Assembly (NCBI GenBank): GCA_028821775.1 | Contig: JAPKFB010000038.1 | Location: 1-46,913 of the forward strand | Reading direction: 5' to 3' | Length of the DNA stretch: 46,913 nt | DNA from: Roseibacillus sp. | GTDB lineage: Bacteria > Verrucomicrobiota > Verrucomicrobiia > Verrucomicrobiales > Akkermansiaceae | Shown: positions 1-8,163 of the stretch, piece by piece | Layout: every line of letters begins with the position of its first letter | Numbering within the stretch: the first letter of the stretch is position 1 | The notes under the pieces: generated by a model | Seen by the model: only the letters and a program-made list of their open reading frames with translations | The model's database searches: none | Told to the model about the DNA's origin: nothing | Position numbers and translations under genes: made by a program

Positions 1-316
1 GCAACTTTCGTGCGTAGAGTTCCCTGTAGCGCGACGAAACTTCGGCCGAGTTCATTAACTTCTCAAAGCCGGGGAGAAGTTTCGGAAGATGGGGATTGAG
101 GGCGGTGAGCTGGGCCGCAGTCTTGGCTGGCGCCGGTCGCAGAAGCTCGATCCTGCGGATATAGCTCGCCTTGTGGGCCCGCAATTTGACGGCAGTGAGC
201 GCGGGTTGTCCGGCCGGGGATTCCGCCAACTCCCAGGAGGGGACGTTGGTGAGCTGAGCGTGGGAGAAGGGGAGAGGGAGGAGAGTGAGCGCCAGGAGAG
301 TGAGTCGGGTCTTCAT
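1..316 (-). CDS. Exported protein of unknown function (partial, C-terminus outside window)
   Basis: About 105 codons run from an ATG at 316 and leave the window at its left edge without a stop. The first ~20 residues (MKTRLTLLALTLLPLPFSHA) form a clear Sec signal peptide with an A-x-A-like cleavage site before QLTNVPSW. The mature part is rich in Ala, Leu, Lys and Arg and looks helical; I recognise no family motif. The gene lies 68 bp downstream of the S9 peptidase gene on the same strand, so co-transcription is likely. Exported location is well supported; function is unknown. Confidence 0.7.
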   Translation of the reverse strand, partial: MKTRLTLLALTLLPLPFSHAQLTNVPSWELAESPAGQPALTAVKLRAHKASYIRRIELLRPAPAKTAAQLTALNPHLPKLLPGFEKLMNSAEVSSRYRELYARKL

Positions 317-384
317 GATGGCTGGGTCGATGCGCTTGGCACGCTATCGAAATCGTGCCGCCTCGTCCAACCCCCACCGAACGA

Positions 385-3300
385 CTACTGCGATCCCGGC
401 GGGTTAAGGACGGCGGCGGCTCCTGCGGACTCCCCCGGGTTGGGCTTGGATCGCTTCTCCTTCGCTCGCTTCTTCCGTCCGGATTTCTTCTTGCTCGAGT
501 CGGCAGGTGCAGACTTCGCCTGCTCGGCCTGGCCGCTGTCCTTCCCGGCATTGTCTTCCGACTTTTTCACCTCGGGCTTGTTCTTCTCAGGCTTTTTGTC
601 GGCAGGGGCAGGTTTGGGGGCCGGTTTCTTGTTCTTGAGATCTTCCTTCTCCTTTTCGCGTTCGAGGAAGGACTTCCCCTCCGTGATCCACTTGGGAGTT
701 TCTGGTTCTGCGCCCTTCACGTGGTGTGCCATCCACTCCTTTACGCGGTAGTGGTAGTCGACCATGTTCTCCTCCTTGCGCAGTCCGTGGTTCTCGCCAG
801 GGTAGACCAACATCACGAGATCCTCGATGCCGGCCCAACGTGCCGCGTTGTACATCTCGACGCCCTGATCCCAGTCCACTGCGCCATCATCGTCCCCGAA
901 GGCGATGAGGAGCGGAGTGTTGAGAGAATCGAGTCCGTGGATGGGGGAGTTGCGCGCGTAGGTCTCAACATCCCGCCAGAACGGCTTGTTCATGCGACCC
1001 TGCGATTGCGCAAAGATGAGGGCGTTGGTGTTTCCGGAATTCCAGTAGACGCTCACCGACATGCTCATCATGTCGGTCAACGGAGCGCCCGCCACGCCGG
1101 CCGCGAAGAGGTCGGTCTGTGTCACGATGAAGGCGGTCTGGTAGGCTCCCCACGAATGGCCCATGAGTCCCACTCGCTTGGGATCGACCATCCCTGTTTC
1201 GAGAACCTTCTTCACGGCGGGCACGACGCACTCGACCGCGGAGATGCCGGGTTCCTGGGGGCGGTAGACGATGTCGGGTTGGAAGACGAAGTATCCTTCT
1301 GCGGAAAACACGCAGGGGTTGTAGGGATGCTTCTCGCTTGGGGTGTAGTAGCGATGAAGCTCCTGCGAGCGCTTCTCGTAGATGTAGACGATCATCGGGT
1401 ACTTGCGGCCTCGCTTGTAATTGGCGGGATAGATGAGCGATCCCTGCAGTTTCACGCCGTGCTTGTTCTGGTAGTCAATGAGCTCGGAGTGTCCCCAGCG
1501 GAATTGCTTCTGAAACTCGTTCGTCTTGGAGACCTTGCGGGGGTTTTTCAGGGTGGGTCCGGCCAGGTAGAGATCGCGTGATAGATCGTTGCGCTCCATC
1601 GACAGGGTGTAGATCTCGGCATCCCGGGCTCGCGAGAGAGAGTGCACCATCATGTCATCCCAGAGCAGGGTCTCCAACTTGCGAGGCCTCTTCGATTTGT
1701 CGTTCAGGGAAAGCCGAGCGTAGCCGGACTTCTTGGTTCGTTCGCCATAAAGCGCGATGTAGAGCGTCTGCTTGGGACTGATCGCGTTGTCATTTTCGTG
1801 GTGCAGACTTGCCTGAGACAGACGGTGACGAACTAGATTCTTTCTTCCGTCGGTGAGCTTGACGGCACGCGAGCCATCGGGGGCGAAGAGCCAGATGTCG
1901 AAGCGGTCATAGAGGAGCACTGCGGAGCTGTCCGTGAGCCAGATCCCGGAGCCGAATGGGCGTTTCTCTACCGCAAGGGTATCGTCCTGTTGATTGGTGA
2001 AGTGGACATCGAGACCGTCGCAGAGATTGTATTGCTTGCCGTTCCTGAGGTCGTGAGACCAGATTTCTCCCTCGCGGAGAAAGAGAAGATGGCGGCCGTT
2101 GGGACTGGTCGAGAGAGTGTATTTGACGCCCTCGAGAATGCGTTCGCGTTTTCCATTCCTCGTGTTGACAGTATAAATGTTCTGTAACCGGGGGCCGAAC
2201 ATGGCGGTGCGATCATGAGGAGTGGCGTCGATGCCGATGGCCTGCTTGCCGCTGCGAAGAATCTGCACCCTTTCGGTGAGATCGTTCTCGAGTTGCACCA
2301 GGCGCCCCTGAGCTGGCCACCAGACGGCCGAGCGATTTGGATTTTTCTTCGCCCCGGCTTCTTTTTTCTGGCGGGGCATGATGGTGGCATCCTTGGTATG
2401 CCACACTTCAACATTGGAGGGAGTTTTGACGGTGGTGCGGAGGGTTGGACCGGAAGGCTTCTCGTCCTCCACTTTTTTTGAAGCAGGTTTCTCCGCGGCA
2501 GCTTTCTTTCCTTCCGCGGGTTCGGCCTTGCCCTTGCCCTTTCCTTGCTGCTTTTTCTTTTTCTTGGCCGCCTTGCTGGGTTCCGGCGGGGTGGGGAAGT
2601 CCTTGGGCTTTTTCACCCAATTCTTAACGCTGCAATAAATGGCGGATCCGTCATGGGACCAGCGAAGACCGGACACAAGATAGTGGTCGCGGGAGAAGGA
2701 ATTCTCGGAGGAGTGATCGTAAACAAATTTCTCAGCGATGAGCTGATCTTGACCGAGGTCTCGCCACGCGAGGAGGATGTGTGAGGCGTCTTCCTTGTCC
2801 GCATGTTTGAACTCACGCATGGCGGCCAAGTCGAAGGAGTCTTTTCGCCATACCAATCCCGTGTAGTTCTGATCATTCGTTTCGAGGGTCTTGAGAATTC
2901 CGCTGGCCGGATCAAAGAGTTGCAGGGAATTGCTGATGCTTGGGGAGTCAATCACCATCGCAAGGAGCGAGCCGCGATCGCTCCAGGAAAACCTCGTGAC
3001 GTTGCCGAAGGTGGTGTCGGTGCCGGCAGCGAGATTGCGGATCAGGAGGGCCTTGCTGGTTCCGGAGCTGGCGGGCGCCGATGGTGGAGAGCCTGGTCGC
3101 GAGGGTGGGCGGGCAATCGGCTTGCCGGTCACTTCAATGGCCGCGAAGCGGCTGTCGTTGCTGAAGGTCACTCCGCGCACATCCTTGAACTCGGTCGTTT
3201 CTCCGTTCTCGAGGCACCGTAGTTGGATCACCGAACCGGAGGGCGGAGTCTTGGAGGCCTTGGCCTTTTTCACTTCTGCGGGTGTCTTGCCGATGGTGAC

Positions 3301-3795
3301 CGTCAGCCACTTGCTGTCCTTGGAAAAGACGGGGCGCACCCCTTGTTTGTAGGTGACTTCCTCGGAGGTCTTGGTCCCCTTCACGCGGTGGAGAGTGAGA
3401 GTGCCCTCACCGTCGACGCGCTTCACGCCATGCAGGAGCCACTGGCCATCGTGGGAGAGCTTGTTCTGATCGAGCCGTTCCCACTGCGCGTAGTCGGAGG
3501 GAGCAATCGGACGCTTGGGAGAACGCTTTTTCTTTTTGGTCTTCTCCTTTGGGTGCCCTTTGGCTTTTGCACTTGGCGGAGAATCGGACTCCGACTTCTC
3601 CGGAGAGTTGGCCTCAGCGTTGGGCTTGGCTTCGGCCTTCCGGGCCGCCTTCTTTTCGGCCTTAGATTTCTCCCTTCCTTCGACCGGAGGTTTTTTTGCA
3701 GATGCCTTGGCTGGTTTGTCAGCCACTGCAGAAGTGGTACAAACGAGGGCGAAGAGAAGGGCGTGGACGAGGGTGAGGACGTAGTTGTGCCGCAT
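385..3795 (-). CDS. Exported S9 family (prolyl oligopeptidase/DPP-like) serine peptidase
   Basis: This 1136-residue protein starts with a signal peptide (MRHNYVLTLVHALLFALVC...). Residues ~30-100 are a Lys/Ala/Glu/Pro-rich linker. A WD40-like beta-propeller follows (~100-760), interrupted near residues 400-470 by a second Lys/Ala-rich insert. The C-terminal alpha/beta-hydrolase domain has the nucleophile motif GHSWG with Ser881, the acid in GDDDGAV (probably Asp970) and His1003 in GENHG, so the S9 triad is complete and in order. A last ~110 residues are again Lys/Pro/Glu-rich. The family cleaves peptides, often after proline, or acts as dipeptidyl peptidase; the exact specificity cannot be read here. 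Likely periplasmic or surface. At 1136 aa it is longer than a usual S9 enzyme (~700-950) because of the charged inserts. The exported gene at 316 lies just downstream. Confidence 0.9.
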   Translation of the reverse strand: MRHNYVLTLVHALLFALVCTTSAVADKPAKASAKKPPVEGREKSKAEKKAARKAEAKPNAEANSPEKSESDSPPSAKAKGHPKEKTKKKKRSPKRPIAPSDYAQWERLDQNKLSHDGQWLLHGVKRVDGEGTLTLHRVKGTKTSEEVTYKQGVRPVFSKDSKWLTVTIGKTPAEVKKAKASKTPPSGSVIQLRCLENGETTEFKDVRGVTFSNDSRFAAIEVTGKPIARPPSRPGSPPSAPASSGTSKALLIRNLAAGTDTTFGNVTRFSWSDRGSLLAMVIDSPSISNSLQLFDPASGILKTLETNDQNYTGLVWRKDSFDLAAMREFKHADKEDASHILLAWRDLGQDQLIAEKFVYDHSSENSFSRDHYLVSGLRWSHDGSAIYCSVKNWVKKPKDFPTPPEPSKAAKKKKKQQGKGKGKAEPAEGKKAAAEKPASKKVEDEKPSGPTLRTTVKTPSNVEVWHTKDATIMPRQKKEAGAKKNPNRSAVWWPAQGRLVQLENDLTERVQILRSGKQAIGIDATPHDRTAMFGPRLQNIYTVNTRNGKRERILEGVKYTLSTSPNGRHLLFLREGEIWSHDLRNGKQYNLCDGLDVHFTNQQDDTLAVEKRPFGSGIWLTDSSAVLLYDRFDIWLFAPDGSRAVKLTDGRKNLVRHRLSQASLHHENDNAISPKQTLYIALYGERTKKSGYARLSLNDKSKRPRKLETLLWDDMMVHSLSRARDAEIYTLSMERNDLSRDLYLAGPTLKNPRKVSKTNEFQKQFRWGHSELIDYQNKHGVKLQGSLIYPANYKRGRKYPMIVYIYEKRSQELHRYYTPSEKHPYNPCVFSAEGYFVFQPDIVYRPQEPGISAVECVVPAVKKVLETGMVDPKRVGLMGHSWGAYQTAFIVTQTDLFAAGVAGAPLTDMMSMSVSVYWNSGNTNALIFAQSQGRMNKPFWRDVETYARNSPIHGLDSLNTPLLIAFGDDDGAVDWDQGVEMYNAARWAGIEDLVMLVYPGENHGLRKEENMVDYHYRVKEWMAHHVKGAEPETPKWITEGKSFLEREKEKEDLKNKKPAPKPAPADKKPEKNKPEVKKSEDNAGKDSGQAEQAKSAPADSSKKKSGRKKRAKEKRSKPNPGESAGAAAVLNPPGSQ

Positions 3796-4070
3796 ATGAC
3801 GCAGGATGTAAGGGGAGGGTGGGCTTACTCTGGATAGGGTCCTGCTAGAAGCTTCCTTTTCAGGGAATTTCAGGAAATCGCCCCTTGAGGGGGATCATTC
3901 TCAGCGAACCGCCTTCGCGAGGACGTAGGCACGCACCGATTCGGGCGGACCGGAGCTCTTGATTTCCCGTTCCATGACCATGGAATCACATGCGAGACCG
4001 CATCCCAGCCAGGCGTTGAGACGGGTTGCAACGGTAGAGTCGGCGAGTTCCTTTCCCCTCGGGCAGGTGA

Positions 4071-4340
4071 CGCTCAGGAAGGCGCGCAGGGTGGAAGCCG
4101 CTGAGCCGTATTCCATTCGGGAAGATCCGGTCCTATGCCGAGATAGCGGCGCAGATTGGCAATCCCAAAAGTGTCCGCGTCGTGGGAGCGGCCAATGGAT
4201 CGACTCCGATTTCAGTGATCGCGTCCTGCCATCGCGTGATTGGTGCTGGCGGGGCACTGACCGGCTTTGGTGGTGGGCTTGAACTCAAACGTTCCCTACT
4301 GGAATTCGAGGGCGTGCTCTTGGCAGTGGGAGAGGGATGA
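4071..4340 (+). pseudogene. Decayed methylated-DNA--protein-cysteine methyltransferase (Ogt/MGMT-like)
   Basis: The frame open from 4071 to the TGA at 4338-4340 encodes the C-terminal DNA-binding and active-site half of an O6-alkylguanine-DNA alkyltransferase: RIPFGKIRSYAEIAAQIGNP, then VRVVGAANG, then SCHRVIGAGGALTGFGGGL. The acceptor cysteine codon is at 4227-4229; the usual PCHRV is SCHRV here. A TGA at 4068-4070 closes the frame upstream. The expected FQ..VW segment is only recognisable if one changes frame near 4070-4110, and no start codon precedes the conserved part in frame. A preceding piece in another frame (SSFPLGQVTLRKARR, around 4045-4090) could be the residual N-terminal half. 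The active protein would repair alkylated guanine in the cytoplasm; this copy is probably dead. Identification of the C-terminal half is strong; the exact lesions are less certain. Confidence 0.72.
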
Positions 4341-4395
4341 TTCCCGCTCGGTGCATCCTTGACAGTCGTCGCGATTTTGGGGACCAAGCGAGCTC

Positions 4396-5748
4396 ATGAT
4401 TCATTGGCGCTCCCTTGTCCTCAGCCTTTTCTGTGCGGGGATGGCGACTGCTGACGACTGGCCGCAATTCCTTGGACCAGAGCGTGACACGATTTGGCGG
4501 GAGGAGGGGGTGGCCCTCGATTTTGGGGAACATCCGCCCAGGCTTCTGTGGTCCACGCCGCTCGGCAGTGGTTACGCGGGTCCTTCGGTTGCGGGCGGGC
4601 GGGTCTATGTCATGGATCGACAGGCGGCACCCTTCATTCCCGAGAAGAAAACCCCCGGGGCCAACGTGAATTTTGTGCGTGCGAAGATTCCGGGGAAGGA
4701 GCGCATCCTTTGTCTCGACGAGAAGACCGGCGGGATCCTGTGGAAGTACAGCTACCAGGCCGATTACAGTTCGGTCTATCCTTACGCCATCGGGCCGCGC
4801 ACCACGGCCTTGATCAACGATGGCATGGTCTACACCTTGGGTGCGGAAGGCCACCTGCATGCACTTTCCGCCGCCAAGGGAGAAATCGTGTGGAAAAAGA
4901 ACCTCATTGATGACTACCAGTTCGAGACGCCGTTGTGGGGGACGGCCGCACACCCACTCGTTCACGAGGACTTGCTCATCTGTACGGTGGGAGGGGAAGA
5001 GAGCACGGTGGTGGCGTTCGACAAGAAGACCGGCAACGAAAAATGGACTGCGCTCAATGCCCGCGAGCCGGGTTACGGAACTCCGGTCATCGAGTCCATC
5101 AATGGCCATCGTCAGCTCCTCGTTTGGGATGCAGAAAACGTCAATGGCCTGAATCCCAAGACGGGTGAAGTGTATTGGAGTGTTTCCTACAAGCCGGATT
5201 ACGGCATGTCGATTGGTGCGCCGCGGGTGTGGAAGGATCTTGTATACGTCATGGGTTACAACGGAAAATCAGCGGCCATCCGGGTGACGCCGGATGGCAA
5301 GTCCGCCAAGTTGGTTTGGGGGCGAGATCTGCGCAAAGGAGTGGCCGGAGTGATGAACACCGCCTGGGTGCACGACGGTTATGTATACTCCGGTGGTCGA
5401 CAGGGGCTTTTTCGTTGTGTCGAGATGGAAACGGGCAAGCGATTCTGGGCTGCCAAGGAACCGCTTCTCAAAGCCGATGGCTCAGGACGCGGACCATGGC
5501 AACAGGCCTTTACCGTTCATCACGCGCCCTCTGGTCAGACCCTCATCTTCAACGATCATGGGGAGATGATCACCGCCAGACTCTCGCCCACGCGCTACGA
5601 GGAAATCGCGCGCACCCCCATCATCGATCCCACCCACACGGTTTCGGGAAGGTTGCTGGTCTGGTCGCACCCCGCCCTCGCCAACAAGCGGGTTTATTGT
5701 CGGAACGACAAGGAGATTCGGTGCTGGGATCTCAGCGGAAATGAGTGA
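4396..5748 (+). CDS. Exported PQQ-like beta-propeller repeat protein
   Basis: The 450-residue protein has a short signal peptide (MIHWRSLVLSLFCAGMATA) followed by DWPQFLGPERD, the standard start of planctomycete/verrucomicrobial PQQ-binding-like propellers. Repeats with G-x-x-x-W strands follow: GGILWKYSY, GEIVWKKNL, GNEKWTAL, GEVYWSVSY, GKRFWAAKE. These match the BamB/quinoprotein dehydrogenase propeller fold of ~8 blades. No dehydrogenase catalytic Asp/Glu set or haem domain can be assigned, so it may be a binding or scaffold protein rather than an enzyme. It stands alone, with decayed ogt upstream and a riboswitch-controlled transporter downstream. Fold confident; function not known. Confidence 0.85.
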   Translation: MIHWRSLVLSLFCAGMATADDWPQFLGPERDTIWREEGVALDFGEHPPRLLWSTPLGSGYAGPSVAGGRVYVMDRQAAPFIPEKKTPGANVNFVRAKIPGKERILCLDEKTGGILWKYSYQADYSSVYPYAIGPRTTALINDGMVYTLGAEGHLHALSAAKGEIVWKKNLIDDYQFETPLWGTAAHPLVHEDLLICTVGGEESTVVAFDKKTGNEKWTALNAREPGYGTPVIESINGHRQLLVWDAENVNGLNPKTGEVYWSVSYKPDYGMSIGAPRVWKDLVYVMGYNGKSAAIRVTPDGKSAKLVWGRDLRKGVAGVMNTAWVHDGYVYSGGRQGLFRCVEMETGKRFWAAKEPLLKADGSGRGPWQQAFTVHHAPSGQTLIFNDHGEMITARLSPTRYEEIARTPIIDPTHTVSGRLLVWSHPALANKRVYCRNDKEIRCWDLSGNE

Positions 5749-5824
5749 AGTGAGCTGGGCTTTCGCGAGGGCCCGATCGATTCCTCGGGGAGGAGGGGCA
5801 AGCATCTTATGGTGAGGGAAACGG

Positions 5825-5861
5825 ACCCTTGCTTGGAAGGGTTGAGGGCGGCAAACCCTCA
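5825..5861 (+). other. Two tandem perfect hairpins between PQQ gene and riboswitch
   Basis: Two back-to-back inverted repeats occur without spacing: ACCCTT (5825-5830) / AAGGGT (5837-5842) with a 6-nt loop, then TGAGGG (5843-5848) / CCCTCA (5856-5861) with a 7-nt loop. They lie 77 bp past the PQQ gene stop and ~120 bp before the cobalamin riboswitch. No T-run follows, so a classical intrinsic terminator is not shown. They could protect the upstream mRNA 3' end or belong to a structured leader. No other gene is visible in the 5749-5980 gap. Confidence 0.35.
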
Positions 5862-5979
5862 CGGGATTGCTCAGGATAGCCTTACCACTTTGAGCAACGC
5901 TGCTCCGATTCCGCTGTCTTGCGCGCAGGAAACCTGCTGAGCTGCGCGCGCTTCGGGATAGCCGTAGCCTTTCCGGGGA

Positions 5980-6110
5980 GTCCCGTAGCACGGGCAGGAA
6001 ATCAATGGAGGAATCCGGTGTAAATCCGGAGCGGTCCCGCCACTGTAAGGAGAATGTTGGAGCCTGTCCGGCCCCACCTCTCCAAGCCAGATCACCAGCC
6101 TTGGAGAGTC
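5980..6110 (+). promoter_or_regulatory. Cobalamin (AdoCbl) riboswitch
   Basis: The conserved core is present in order: an AGGAA segment near 5996, CCGGTGTAAATCC (6015-6027), GAGCGGTCCC, then the B12 box GCCACTGT (6039-6046) and the 3' AGCCAGATCACC block (6085-6096). The order and spacing match the cobalamin riboswitch family, which lowers expression of the downstream gene when cobalamin is bound. The 3' block lies inside the loop of a perfect 9-bp hairpin, CTCTCCAAG (6078-6086) / CTTGGAGAG (6100-6108), which may be the expression platform. The regulated gene is the TonB-dependent receptor starting 45 nt further on. The 5' boundary is approximate. Confidence 0.92.
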
Positions 6111-6154
6111 GTTCAACAAGTCCGCGCAAGACGGGCCAGTGGAGCAATCTATTA

Positions 6155-7978
6155 ATGAGAAAACAAAGCAAGGTGCTGCGAGTCGGCGCGATTATATTGG
6201 TTGGAGTTGGAAGTGTGGTAGCGCAAAACCGCGCGCAAAGTGTGGCGGAAACGACGGTGCTGGCAAATCGGATCGAGACGCCGCTGGAAGATTTGGGGAG
6301 CGCATTCTCTGCGCTGGAAGTTGAGTTCCTGGAGAGAAGTGGAGGGATCCTTCTGGAGGATGCCCTGCGTCATGTCCCGGGGACCGGGATCGCCTCCGAT
6401 GGTGGACAGCGCGGGTCGATCTCTGCGTTGCGATTGCGGGGCACGGAAGCAGATCATACCCTGCTGCTGATCGATGGCATGCGGGTTACGGATGCCAATG
6501 TGACGCCTTTCAATCTGTTGGGAGGAGAGTCGCTGATCGGGATTTCCCGGATCAACATTCTGCGTGGACCGCAAAGTGCGCTTTACGGCGGAGAAGCGAT
6601 TGGAGGAGTGATGAGTCTGGAGACGAAGATCGGTTCGGAGGATGGAGGGCAGCGGATTTTCGCGGAAGGAGGATCTTTTGGGAGCTTGCGCACTGGTGCG
6701 GAATTTCAGGGTGAGCTTCAGGGGATGCGTTGGTTTCTGGGCGGGAGCTATGAGATCACGAGCAACGACCGGGCTGCGAACGACTTTGAACATGAGCAGT
6801 TCTCCTTCCGGGTGGAGCAGGATGTGAGCGCGGCCACGACGATCGGTTTCACCGCGCGCATGTGGATGAGCGAATATGAAAACCCTGGTACCACGGGGCC
6901 ATTTTCGAGTCGGGCGGTGGATGAGCGAGAGGCCTACCTGGTGACGGGCTATCTCGAGCATATCGTCAACGCGATGGTGAGGAGCAAGTTGGTGGTTGGC
7001 TACTACCGCGAAGAATTTGAAGAAAGCGGGATGTTTCCCTTTGGGAGTGAGTCCGAGAAGATATCGGCCGATCTTCGCAATGTTGTGAGTTGGAACGACC
7101 GGCATGAAACAGTGGTGGGTGGACTGGCAGAGTGGGCCTCGTTCGAATCGACCGCTACGCCGGTCTCCGAAGAGGGATGGCAAACCGGGCTTTATGCCAA
7201 TCACGTGTGGCAGCCGGTGGACGAATTGACGGGCTCACTGGGTGCGCGTTGGGAACACATTGATCGCTGGGACGATGCCGTGACATGGCGGGCGACCGGA
7301 AGTTGGCAAACGCCGCTCAAGGGAGTGCGGATCCATGGAAGCTATGGGACTGGGTTTCGCACTCCGTCCTACTTCGAGCTTTTCGGCGCGATCCCGGCCT
7401 TTGGCTTTAAAGGGGATCCTACCCTGAGCGAAGAGCGTTCGTGCGGATGGGATGCCGGGGTTGATTTGGAGTTCTGTGATTCTGTCGTGGTGGACGTGAC
7501 CTGGTTTCACAATGACATCGACGACCTGATCGACTTCACTCCCGCGAATATTGGCAAAGCGACCACGCGGGGAATCGAAGTGGCCGCGGAGGGGAACCTC
7601 CTTGGTGATCAACTCACTTGGCGGGGATCCTACACCTGGCTGGAGGCTGAGGATGACACGACCAATCTGCGGCTGGTTCGCCGCGCCCGTCATACGGCTT
7701 CGTTCGACGTCCGTGGGGAGCCCACCGAGAAATTCCTGCTTGGAGCCGGAGGAACGTATCGCGCCGGGGTGATCGACAACGACTTCAGAGGCTTTCCGGC
7801 GGTGCAAAAGGAGCTCGACGATGCCCTCCTGTTGCGGGTCTATGGTCGCTATGAGGTAAACGAGCACCTGACGCTCCATGGACGGGTGGAGAATCTTCTG
7901 GATCAAACTTACGAAGAAATTGCGAATTTCCCGGGCCGCGGATTGGGTTTGTTCGGCGGAGTCGAGATGACTTGGTAA
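6155..7978 (+). CDS. TonB-dependent outer-membrane receptor, BtuB-like (cobalamin uptake)
   Basis: The chosen ATG (6155) gives 607 residues with signal peptide MRKQSKVLRVGAIILVGVGS and has GGAG at 6141-6144. A longer in-frame start at 6005 would lie inside the riboswitch and is rejected. After a TonB-box-like segment (ETTVLANRIETP) comes the plug domain with LRHVPG-type, RGTEADHTLLLIDG and RGPQSALYGGEAIGGVM motifs, then a 22-strand-type barrel with alternating aromatic strands. It ends in ...GGVEMTW, a terminal aromatic residue typical of Bam-inserted barrels. The riboswitch directly upstream points to cobalamin or a corrinoid as substrate. No btuF, btuC or btuD and no tonB are in the window, so the inner-membrane part must lie elsewhere. 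It is slightly shorter than usual siderophore receptors and close to BtuB size. Confidence 0.92.
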   Translation: MRKQSKVLRVGAIILVGVGSVVAQNRAQSVAETTVLANRIETPLEDLGSAFSALEVEFLERSGGILLEDALRHVPGTGIASDGGQRGSISALRLRGTEADHTLLLIDGMRVTDANVTPFNLLGGESLIGISRINILRGPQSALYGGEAIGGVMSLETKIGSEDGGQRIFAEGGSFGSLRTGAEFQGELQGMRWFLGGSYEITSNDRAANDFEHEQFSFRVEQDVSAATTIGFTARMWMSEYENPGTTGPFSSRAVDEREAYLVTGYLEHIVNAMVRSKLVVGYYREEFEESGMFPFGSESEKISADLRNVVSWNDRHETVVGGLAEWASFESTATPVSEEGWQTGLYANHVWQPVDELTGSLGARWEHIDRWDDAVTWRATGSWQTPLKGVRIHGSYGTGFRTPSYFELFGAIPAFGFKGDPTLSEERSCGWDAGVDLEFCDSVVVDVTWFHNDIDDLIDFTPANIGKATTRGIEVAAEGNLLGDQLTWRGSYTWLEAEDDTTNLRLVRRARHTASFDVRGEPTEKFLLGAGGTYRAGVIDNDFRGFPAVQKELDDALLLRVYGRYEVNEHLTLHGRVENLLDQTYEEIANFPGRGLGLFGGVEMTW

Positions 7979-8163
7979 AGCTCCTCTGGTCCGGAGGGAG
8001 ATCTTGGGGTGAGGCCCTTGAGCTTGATGGGGCCTGACAGTTCTCGCCCGGCGGGTGTCGTCACTCCAAGGATTCCCTTTGCGCCAGGAGGGGCGAGAGA
8101 CGGACCTGTCTGAGGATGATGGAACCGCGTCCTCTTGAATCCTCCCCGCGAATGAAGGAGATC

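Noticed and set aside
3901..4116. Minus-strand frame (MEYGSAASTLRAFLSV...) in the gap before the PQQ gene
   Set aside because: No ribosome-binding site or known family; it overlaps the recognisable ogt remnant on the other strand.
5800..5950. tRNA-Ser/Leu-like look of the minus strand (GTGGTAAGGC, variable-arm-like hairpin)
   Set aside because: No 7-bp acceptor stem and no canonical T loop can be formed; only the two hairpins stand up.
6005..6154. In-frame upstream start of the TonB receptor
   Set aside because: It lies inside the cobalamin riboswitch; the signal peptide starts at 6155.
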